Shown here: piece by piece, positions 1-5,702 of the stretch | Numbering within the stretch: the stretch's first letter is position 1 | Layout: the number at the start of each line of letters is the position of its first letter | NCBI GenBank assembly: GCA_029933295.1 | Contig: JAOZOL010000133.1 | Span: forward strand, 1 to 6,796 | Source: Desulfobacterales bacterium | GTDB taxonomy: Bacteria; Desulfobacterota; Desulfobacteria; Desulfobacterales; Desulfosalsimonadaceae | Length of the DNA: 6,796 bases | Direction: 5' to 3' | Position numbers and translations under genes: made by a program | Notes under the pieces: generated by a model | Databases searched by the model: none | What the model was told of the DNA's origin: nothing | The model's input: only the letters and a program-made list of their open reading frames with translations

Positions 1-178
1 CACCGCCGGGAAAAAGCTGCTGCGCCAGCAGGCCCACATCGGTTCCCTGGGCAAATATCGCTTCCTGCCGTGCCGACAGTTCATCTTTCAGCTCATTGTG
101 GTATTTGTTCAGATAGAGGGACTTGTGGCACTTGAGACCACGCATATAGGTTGATTTGGAAAGGAGGTGGGTGTGCAT
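1..178 (-). CDS. DUF2779 domain-containing protein, N-terminal fragment (runs off left edge)
   Basis: The minus strand from an ATG at 178 is open to the window edge and gives 59 residues beginning MHTHLLSKSTYMRGLKCHKS. This pattern, LSKS-x-Y-x-x-GL-x-C, then LYLNKYH (residues 21-27), ELSARQEAIFAQGTDVGLLA (33-52) and LFPGG (55-59), is the start I recognise from DUF2779 proteins. Family knowledge: these are usually large proteins whose N-terminal part resembles Cas4/RecB-type PD-(D/E)XK nucleases, and C17 sits where Cas4-like proteins carry the first iron-sulphur cysteine. The nuclease motifs and the DUF2779 domain itself lie outside the window, so activity cannot be judged. The ATG at 178 is preferred over the internal Met12 because the LSKS motif precedes Met12. 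The gene starts 7 bases after the stop of the glycosylase-like gene, suggesting cotranscription, but its GC content (97 of 180 bases in 1-180) is much higher than that neighbour's, so the two may have different origins. Its biological role is unknown to me. Confidence 0.72.
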   Translation of the reverse strand, partial: MHTHLLSKSTYMRGLKCHKSLYLNKYHNELKDELSARQEAIFAQGTDVGLLAQQLFPGG

Positions 179-185
179 GGGGTGG

Positions 186-740
186 TTAATTAAACAATTC
201 ACTTAGAAATGCACAATATTTTTCCCTTCCGGATAAACTATAAGACTGATGTCTGTAAAAAGTAAATAGCGGCCTGTTTAGTTTGTTCTCCCCGGGTTTT
301 ACATAGATGAGCTCATCAGCATGTTCTGAATAAATATCTTTTGCTTTAGGGAGTTTGTAACCATCCTTAATAAGAAATTTCATGATCCTTTCAGCCGTTA
401 CCAATACCGGTTTTTTTCTTCCGGGGTTTGCTTCATCAAACTCTTTAATGAGATTTGGAAGCCATTGTTCAGCCTGCTTTTCCCAATCTTTGTTTTTAGC
501 AGTTTCTTCTGTCAAATATTCCTGAACCAGATTTTGAACATACACATCTTCTAAGTGAAGACCAATTAAATTTAAGTTTCTTAAAATGCCATTAAAATAC
601 CGTGGTTCATCTGATAATATGCCGAAAGCAAATTCAAGCTGTTTTGGTTTTCCATTATCAGAAAAGTTAGTTGGGTCAGCACCGAGAACAAAAGCTTTGA
701 ATGTTTTCTTGTTAGAGCAGAAGGGTTTGGGGTTTTTCAT
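186..740 (-). CDS. uracil-DNA glycosylase-fold protein with altered active-site loop
   Basis: This is a 184-residue soluble protein with no signal peptide or membrane segment. I assign the UDG fold by motif order. GADPTNF (residues 20-26) matches the water-activating loop GQDPYH of family 1 UDG, with D22 as the likely catalytic Asp. LEFAFGI (35-41) matches the segment holding the base-stacking Phe (GLCFSV in UNG). EPRYFNGILRNL (45-56) resembles the PPSL-x-NI-x-KEL helix. VYVQN (66-70) matches the strand ending in the base-reading Asn (N70). VLVTAE (112-117) fits the next core strand, and YRHQSYSL (162-169) matches the DNA-intercalation loop HPSPLS, with H164 as the catalytic His. In UNG the Tyr of GQDPYH keeps thymine out of the pocket; here it is T24, and the following His is N25, so base specificity may differ from ordinary UDG. 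At 184 residues it is shorter than UNG (about 220). It lies 51 bases after the DUF262 gene and 7 before the DUF2779 gene, all on the minus strand. The start has no Shine-Dalgarno but gives a sensible N-terminus. The fold is inferred by eye; substrate and role are unknown. Confidence 0.62.
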   Translation of the reverse strand: MKNPKPFCSNKKTFKAFVLGADPTNFSDNGKPKQLEFAFGILSDEPRYFNGILRNLNLIGLHLEDVYVQNLVQEYLTEETAKNKDWEKQAEQWLPNLIKEFDEANPGRKKPVLVTAERIMKFLIKDGYKLPKAKDIYSEHADELIYVKPGENKLNRPLFTFYRHQSYSLSGREKYCAFLSELFN

Positions 741-791
741 GAATTTATTGTTTGCTTAGATTCATTTGAATAATTATGGTTTACAAAAGAA

Positions 792-2942
792 TCATTCAAA
801 AACATTGTTAAATCTTGATCTGATGTAGCGTGCAACTTCCCGTACGGGAAGTTCAGGTGATGAATTGCCGCTTCTTAAATAGAATTTTTCAGATTTTATA
901 CCATATTTATTTGACATGGTTGTAAAAAGAGGTTTGTTTCCTGGTTTAATCTCTACCATACATATTTCAACCTCATCAATAACGGGGAAAGATATATGCA
1001 AATTCTGTGAAGCAAATTCAACACCATAAGCCTTGTTGACAAGGTTCCTAAGGTGAAGCTCAAAGCTGTCCTTATTCCCTTCTTTCAGCGTGTTATAATC
1101 ATTTTCAAGACCAACGACTTCCATGTCATCAGTAACACCCAATATTAATGTGCCTCCCTGACCGTTACTAAAAGCAGCAATTGTTTTCAGGATCACTTCT
1201 TCGAGCATTTTATTCACACGGTTTTCTTTCATATCATACCTCATGGTTGTCTTGAACTCAACATGATGAGACTCGCCGCTAAGTATCATATCCTGAATGT
1301 CAACATCAACTTCTTCATCTTCTGTGGTCGTAATTCTATCAAGGAAATCATTAAGCTCATCTGCTAATATTTGCCTCCTTTTTCCTAAAAATAATTCAAA
1401 GTTTTCAAGTTTCCAAAGCTCTTCATCCTCCGGAATGCATTGTAATTTCAGGCTGTTAGGGAATTTTTCTTTCACTTCTGCGAGATAACCGTCGGCATTT
1501 TTAGCTGATTTGCTTCTATTCGCTACCTGAGTTAAAATAGCACGGTTTGTAATTTCCTGTGCAAAAGCATATTTCATTCTATTATTCATATTATATCCAT
1601 TATCCCGTAGAACAGAATAAGGGAAAATATGATCCCATTCCAGATCATATTTTTTCCCCATGTTTTTTCTGATATTAACTCCGGTACTCAGGCAAACTGC
1701 ATTCCTGCTTTTAAAATACCAGTTCATTAACCCCCATAAAGGATGTTGAATGCCCACTCCGATAAACTCGTCTTTTGATATTTTTAGAGGGCGTTCCATT
1801 TCAATTATTCTCAATAGTTTATCAAAAGGATTTTCTTCCTTTGTGATTATACCAAGGTCTTTATCAAGTTTCTGTTGTAGTGTGCTTATATATCGTTGCC
1901 TGATTTGTGAATAATAGAACCACTTAACTGCTTTTTTGATTTCCTCCTGTGTCATTCTTTCTTTACCTTTGTGAAAAGCATAAACAATTATTGGAATTAA
2001 GGCATATACAGAGTTGATTTCCTTTGTGTGGTCTATATAAGCCTGACTTTTCATAATATTGAAAACATAATCCAATGTGTCATTTGAAAGCCTGTCCCAG
2101 GCTTCTTTTAGTGGTTCAAGATTATCGATTGTATGTAATTTCTCCATACGAGACCCCATGCCGTGAATGACACCTAATAAAACATAGATGAGAAAATCAA
2201 GTCTAAAGACAAAACCGTTTTCTTCTAATTCTTTCAGTTTTTCTTTAAACAACTTACGAGCTTCGGGCCAGTAACCTGAAATTTGTGCTAGGGCTAATTC
2301 GGCATCCGTTAGGTTTACACCACTTGCATTGACTATATAAAATATATCAATTGCCTCTTTAATATTAGCTTTAACCGGAATTACCTGTTCTTGAAAATCC
2401 CTGTCTTTAATTTTTTCAATAGAGCGGAAATTGTCATCTATTTTATTCTCCCTCTCTCTGGATATACGTTCTCCATCGTTCATTTTTTCAAGCCTTTCTA
2501 CAACATCGCGGTACCTTACTTTTCCTTGAAAAATATCAGTAATGTGAACCCAGAGGGGGTCTTTCTCCATAATCGTCTTTTTATAGTATTCTAAGTCAAG
2601 AGTTTCTACATTGACATAAAGACTCATTACGTTTTCTATTATTTCCTCTTTGTTGTAGTACTTGGGAATTTCACCTGTCATCAACATGTATAAAGTTGTT
2701 ATCCTTTGTTGGCCATCCAGTATTAATTTTACAGATCCCTGGGCTGAGTCGTATTTATGGGGGCCTTTTAATTCAGGAGGGTTATTCGTTTCCCATGTTA
2801 ACATTGTTCCGGTGGGATAATCTTTTATTAGAGAAGAAATAAGGTTTTTAACATCTTTTCTTTTCCAGACATATTCTCTTTGGAATGCAGGTACAAATAA
2901 CTGATTCTCATCAATCTTATCAAGGATATGGTTAATTTTCAT
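792..2942 (-). CDS. GmrSD-like DUF262-HNH protein with C-terminal AlbA_2 domain (putative modification-dependent restriction enzyme)
   Basis: This 716-residue protein shows three regions. (1) DUF262 (GmrS-like, ParB/sulfiredoxin-fold NTPase), about 1-330: the family signature FQREYVW at 20-26, then LILDGQQRITTLY at 73-85, and FYIVNASGVNLTDAELALA at 201-219. (2) HNH nuclease region, about 395-530: WDHIFPYS at 436-443, with D437-H438 as likely metal and catalytic residues, followed by NRAILTQ (466-472) and NRSKSAKNADGYL (475-487), the usual DUF262/DUF1524 arrangement; all key residues appear intact. (3) AlbA_2 (Schlafen core-like), about 552-713: LSGESHHVEFKTT (554-566, with E557, E562, K564), then AFSNGQGGTLILGV (590-603). 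Known relatives of regions 1-2 include GmrSD, BrxU and SspE, which use NTP and cut modified phage DNA; AlbA_2 domains bind nucleic acid, and some Schlafen cores cut RNA. Modified-DNA restriction is therefore inferred, not shown. It is the first gene of a probable three-gene leftward operon, with its own promoter candidate about 90 bases upstream. Sampled lines are about 37% GC, well below hsdR. The ATG at 2942 lacks a Shine-Dalgarno, but MKINHILDKI is a typical DUF262 beginning. Confidence 0.85.
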   Translation of the reverse strand: MKINHILDKIDENQLFVPAFQREYVWKRKDVKNLISSLIKDYPTGTMLTWETNNPPELKGPHKYDSAQGSVKLILDGQQRITTLYMLMTGEIPKYYNKEEIIENVMSLYVNVETLDLEYYKKTIMEKDPLWVHITDIFQGKVRYRDVVERLEKMNDGERISRERENKIDDNFRSIEKIKDRDFQEQVIPVKANIKEAIDIFYIVNASGVNLTDAELALAQISGYWPEARKLFKEKLKELEENGFVFRLDFLIYVLLGVIHGMGSRMEKLHTIDNLEPLKEAWDRLSNDTLDYVFNIMKSQAYIDHTKEINSVYALIPIIVYAFHKGKERMTQEEIKKAVKWFYYSQIRQRYISTLQQKLDKDLGIITKEENPFDKLLRIIEMERPLKISKDEFIGVGIQHPLWGLMNWYFKSRNAVCLSTGVNIRKNMGKKYDLEWDHIFPYSVLRDNGYNMNNRMKYAFAQEITNRAILTQVANRSKSAKNADGYLAEVKEKFPNSLKLQCIPEDEELWKLENFELFLGKRRQILADELNDFLDRITTTEDEEVDVDIQDMILSGESHHVEFKTTMRYDMKENRVNKMLEEVILKTIAAFSNGQGGTLILGVTDDMEVVGLENDYNTLKEGNKDSFELHLRNLVNKAYGVEFASQNLHISFPVIDEVEICMVEIKPGNKPLFTTMSNKYGIKSEKFYLRSGNSSPELPVREVARYIRSRFNNVFE
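834..853. repeat. perfect 20-base palindrome inside the DUF262-HNH-AlbA_2 gene
   Basis: The sequence AACTTCCCGTACGGGAAGTT reads identically on both strands, centred between 843 and 844, with CGTACG in the middle. It lies about 60 bases before the stop of the 716-residue gene and encodes ELPVREV. As RNA it could fold into an 8-base-pair stem with a GUAC loop. No T-run follows on the minus strand, so it is not a standard intrinsic terminator. Confidence 0.9.
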
Positions 2943-2963
2943 GACAGAATTATTTATCGCTAA

Positions 2964-2977
2964 AATTATTAATAATT
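2964..2977. repeat. 14-base perfect palindrome in the DUF262 leader (possible operator)
   Basis: AATTATTAATAATT is a perfect inverted repeat centred between 2970 and 2971, starting 22 bases upstream of the DUF262 start codon at 2942. It overlaps the first of two TTAATAAT direct repeats (2969-2976 and 2980-2987), spaced about one helical turn apart. This would suit a dimeric repressor, but no regulator gene is in the window and AT-rich DNA produces such symmetry by chance fairly often. Confidence 0.4.
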
Positions 2978-3032
2978 GTTTAATAATCTCCCAGCTTCTT
3001 TAGAATTCTGAAAGCGCATGATTTTTAAAGCG

Positions 3033-3065
3033 CAAAAGTAAGTTGCCTAATACCAATCCATACAA
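3033..3065 (-). promoter_or_regulatory. candidate Bacteroidota-type promoter for the leftward DUF262 operon
   Basis: On the minus strand, TACTTTTG (3040-3033) matches the Bacteroidota -7 consensus TAnnTTTG at every fixed position. Upstream, ATTG (its TTG at 3065-3063) lies 22 bases away, slightly longer than the usual spacing of about 19-21; a second TTG at 3056-3054 is too close (13 bases). Transcription would begin near 3026, leaving a leader of roughly 85 bases before the ATG at 2942. The two AAAGCGCA repeats at 3011 and 3027 fall around this start. The assignment depends on the organism being a member of the Bacteroidota. Confidence 0.45.
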
Positions 3066-3154
3066 TCATTCATTTATGTTTTTCTGAATTATATTAAAAA
3101 GGAGGATGTGAAAAATCCCCCAACTTTCCTTAACTTGCACCATTCAAAAACCCA

Positions 3155-5686
3155 ATGAAAAAAGAAGCGCAGGCACGGATCAAGATCAATAAACTGCTGG
3201 AAGAAGCAGGATGGCGGTTTTTTGATGATGATAATGGCAAAGCCAATATTGTACTTGAAGGCGGTATTACGCTTACTCAGGAGTATATGAATGAGTTTGG
3301 GGATGACTTTGAAGGAACCAAAAAAGGGTACATTGACTATCTGTTAATGGGTGATGACGGCTGGCCCGTAGCCCTGATCGAAGCCAAACGCGAAAGTATC
3401 CATCCACTAAATGCCAAAGAACAGGCCCGCAAATATGCCAAAGCGGAAGGTATTCAGTACATTATCCTGAGCAATGGCAATCTCCATTATTTGTGGAATA
3501 TGGAAGAGGGGAACCCGCAAATTATCAGCCGTTTCCCGTCACCGGATTCCTTTGTTGCTTTTAAGGAGTTTAAACCTGACAAGAACAAACTGATTAACGA
3601 GCCGGTTGATGACGATTACATAGCTCGTACACAATTCCCTAATTACGATAAAAGCCCCGACTGGATCAACGAACTGACCCGCCCCGAATTTATCGACCGG
3701 AACGGATTGCGTTTTTTACGAAAGTACCAGTCAGAAGCAGTCAGGTCAATTCAGCGGGCAGTGTCGGAAGGCGAAAACCGTTTTCTGTTTGAGATGGCTA
3801 CCGGCACCGGAAAAACGCTCACTTCGGCAGCTATTATCAAGCTGTTTCTGCGTACGGGAAACGCCCGCCGCGTGCTGTTTCTGGTGGATCGCATCGAGCT
3901 GGAAGACCAGGCGTACAAGAACTTTAAAAATTACCTGAAAAACGATTACCAGACCGTCATCTTTAAGCAGAGCCGCGACGAGTGGCGCAAGGCGGAAATA
4001 GTTGTTTCTACAGTGCAGACATTGCAGATCAACGACAAATACCTCGATATTTTCAACGCAACAGATTTCGACCTGATCATTTCCGATGAAGCACATCGCT
4101 CCATTGGCGGAAATGCGCGGGCGGTGTTTGAATATTTCCATGGATATAAATTAGGGCTGACGGCAACCCCCAAAGACTACCTGAAAGGTGTAGAGTCTGC
4201 CGATGATGATTTTGTCCATCCAAAGGAAATGGAAATACGTTTGCTGAAAGACACCTATATTACCTTTGGTTGCGAAGACGGCAACCCTACCTACCGTTAT
4301 TCGTTGCTGGATGGTGTGAAAGACGGCTTCCTGATCAACCCGACAGCTATTGACGCACGAACCGATATTACGACACAATTGTTGAGCGATGAGGGGTATG
4401 ATGTGGTTACAACGAATGAGGAAGGCGTAGAAGAAACGCAGACGTTTATCCACCGGGATTTTGAAAAGAAATTCTTCTCCAAAAAAACAAATGTCGCTTT
4501 TGCGCAGGCTTTTATGGATCATGCTTTATGCGATCCCATTACCGGTGAGCCTGGCAAATCACTTTTGTTCTGTGTTAGCCAGAACCATGCCCGTAAGATG
4601 ACAGAAATTCTGAACCGGATTGCTGAAGAGCGTTACCCCGGCATGTATAATTCCGATTTTGCGGTACAGGTTACGTCATTGGTGAGTGATGCACAGCAAA
4701 TGACCATCAATTTTAGCAATAACAACCTGAATGGCCATTCAAGGTGGCTGGCAGATTACCGTACCAGCAAAACACGGGTTTGTGTAACGGTTGGTATGAT
4801 GACCACAGGCTATGATTGTCAGGATATTCTTAACCTCTGCCTGTTGCGCCCCATCTTTTCGCCTACCGATTTCATCCAGATGAAAGGCCGGGGTACGCGT
4901 ACGTTTACATTCGAGTACACGCATAAAGATGCGTTTGGCAAAGAAAAAGTTGTAAGAAAGAAAAAGGAAACATATAAATTATTCGACTTCTTTGCCAACT
5001 GTGAATATTTTGAAGAGAAGTACGACTACCAGCAAAAGATTAAAGTAACCGTACCGAAAGAGAAAGGAACCCGCGGCGGTGTTGGTGGTGGAAAACCAAA
5101 ATCTTATACGGAACATATCCCGGATCCCATCCGGCTGTTTTCCGAATCATATATTGGACCGGACGGTATGCGGATTGACCGGGAAATGTATGGCTATAAT
5201 TTTGAATCGCGCATCCGGTCAGATGAGTACATAAAGACAGAAATGGAGGCCGGTAACTGGGACCAGGTGATCCATTATGTGAAGACACAAATATTTGACA
5301 AGCCGGAAGAGCATTACACAGTAGAAAAGTTACAGGAAGCCTACAAGGTTGACCGTAAGATAAGCGTAAGGGAAATCATTGAAAAGGTATTTGGCATCAT
5401 TCCCAAATTCAAATCGAAAGACGAGCTGCTGGAAAGCGAGTTCCAGAAGTTCGTATCCATCTATCCGCCTACGGGTAATGAGAATATTTCCGCTTTGCGG
5501 CTTTTCTTTAAGGCCTATGTGGTTGACAACAAGGTAAAAGACGTGATTCAGAAAAAGGATTTTCAGAAATTATACAGTCTGCCGAGTATCAGCATGGAGG
5601 ATTATAAATCGGTACCTCTTAAATACCGCAAACTAATTCCGGATTATGTAGATCATTATGTTCCGAGGGAAAAATTTGTAGCGTAA
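3155..5686 (+). CDS. hsdR: type I restriction endonuclease subunit R, EcoEI-like
   Basis: This is the 843-residue motor and nuclease subunit of a type I restriction-modification enzyme; with HsdM and HsdS it translocates DNA using ATP and cuts DNA that lacks the host methylation. The N-terminal PD-(D/E)XK nuclease is visible as D61 (YIDYLL) and E76-A-K78 (ALIEAKRE). The SF2 helicase core follows: ATGTGKT at 215-221 (Walker A, K220), DEAHRS at 311-316 (Walker B), GLTATP at 334-339 (motif III), TTGYDCQDI around 550-558 (motif V) and QMKGRGTR at 575-582 (motif VI). A glycine-rich stretch (639-646) leads to the C-terminal helical domain, about 650-843, of the EcoEI_R_C type that binds the methylase core. 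Length fits the EcoEI family and no motif is missing. The ATG at 3155 gives the usual beginning with LLEEAGW (14-20); no Shine-Dalgarno precedes it. hsdM starts 16 bases after the stop, so the two are almost certainly cotranscribed. Confidence 0.95.
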   Translation: MKKEAQARIKINKLLEEAGWRFFDDDNGKANIVLEGGITLTQEYMNEFGDDFEGTKKGYIDYLLMGDDGWPVALIEAKRESIHPLNAKEQARKYAKAEGIQYIILSNGNLHYLWNMEEGNPQIISRFPSPDSFVAFKEFKPDKNKLINEPVDDDYIARTQFPNYDKSPDWINELTRPEFIDRNGLRFLRKYQSEAVRSIQRAVSEGENRFLFEMATGTGKTLTSAAIIKLFLRTGNARRVLFLVDRIELEDQAYKNFKNYLKNDYQTVIFKQSRDEWRKAEIVVSTVQTLQINDKYLDIFNATDFDLIISDEAHRSIGGNARAVFEYFHGYKLGLTATPKDYLKGVESADDDFVHPKEMEIRLLKDTYITFGCEDGNPTYRYSLLDGVKDGFLINPTAIDARTDITTQLLSDEGYDVVTTNEEGVEETQTFIHRDFEKKFFSKKTNVAFAQAFMDHALCDPITGEPGKSLLFCVSQNHARKMTEILNRIAEERYPGMYNSDFAVQVTSLVSDAQQMTINFSNNNLNGHSRWLADYRTSKTRVCVTVGMMTTGYDCQDILNLCLLRPIFSPTDFIQMKGRGTRTFTFEYTHKDAFGKEKVVRKKKETYKLFDFFANCEYFEEKYDYQQKIKVTVPKEKGTRGGVGGGKPKSYTEHIPDPIRLFSESYIGPDGMRIDREMYGYNFESRIRSDEYIKTEMEAGNWDQVIHYVKTQIFDKPEEHYTVEKLQEAYKVDRKISVREIIEKVFGIIPKFKSKDELLESEFQKFVSIYPPTGNENISALRLFFKAYVVDNKVKDVIQKKDFQKLYSLPSISMEDYKSVPLKYRKLIPDYVDHYVPREKFVA

Positions 5687-5702
5687 ATAGAGAGAGTAAA
5701 AT

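Larger units (their letters stand above)
2943..3154. promoter_or_regulatory. divergent AT-rich intergenic region between the DUF262 operon and hsdR
   Basis: These 212 bases separate the starts of the leftward DUF262 gene and the rightward hsdR, so they must carry the promoters for both operons unless transcripts enter from outside. GC content is very low (14 of 60 bases in 2941-3000). It contains a 14-base palindrome (2964-2977), two TTAATAAT copies 11 bases apart (2969, 2980), two AAAGCGCA copies 16 bases apart (3011, 3027) and one good Bacteroidota-type -7 box on the minus strand (3033-3040). On the plus strand only a partial -7 match, TATGTTTT at 3075-3082, was found, without a well-spaced TTG, so the hsdR promoter is not identified. 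No convincing coding sequence or terminator was seen. Confidence 0.7.

Noticed and set aside
741..791. Separate promoter or terminator between the DUF262 and UDG-like genes
   Set aside because: The 51 bases hold no TAnnTTTG on the minus strand and only a short imperfect inverted repeat (ATTCATTTGAAT at 760-771) without a T-run.
1297..1488. 63-codon plus-strand frame rich in Ser
   Set aside because: It is antisense to the acidic linker between the HNH and AlbA_2 regions (GAT/GAA codons read as ATC/TTC and neighbours), which explains the serine runs.
2391..2594. 67-codon plus-strand frame with a hydrophobic stretch
   Set aside because: It is antisense to the DUF262 domain; the hydrophobicity comes from AT-rich reverse-complement codons, and there is no ribosome site.
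3075..3082. TATGTTTT as a plus-strand -7 box for hsdR
   Set aside because: It misses the final G of TAnnTTTG, and the only upstream TTG (3043-3045) is 29 bases away, well outside normal spacing.
3746..4522. Several minus-strand frames of 75-131 codons opposite hsdR
   Set aside because: They overlap the helicase motifs of hsdR on the other strand, overlap each other and match nothing recognisable.
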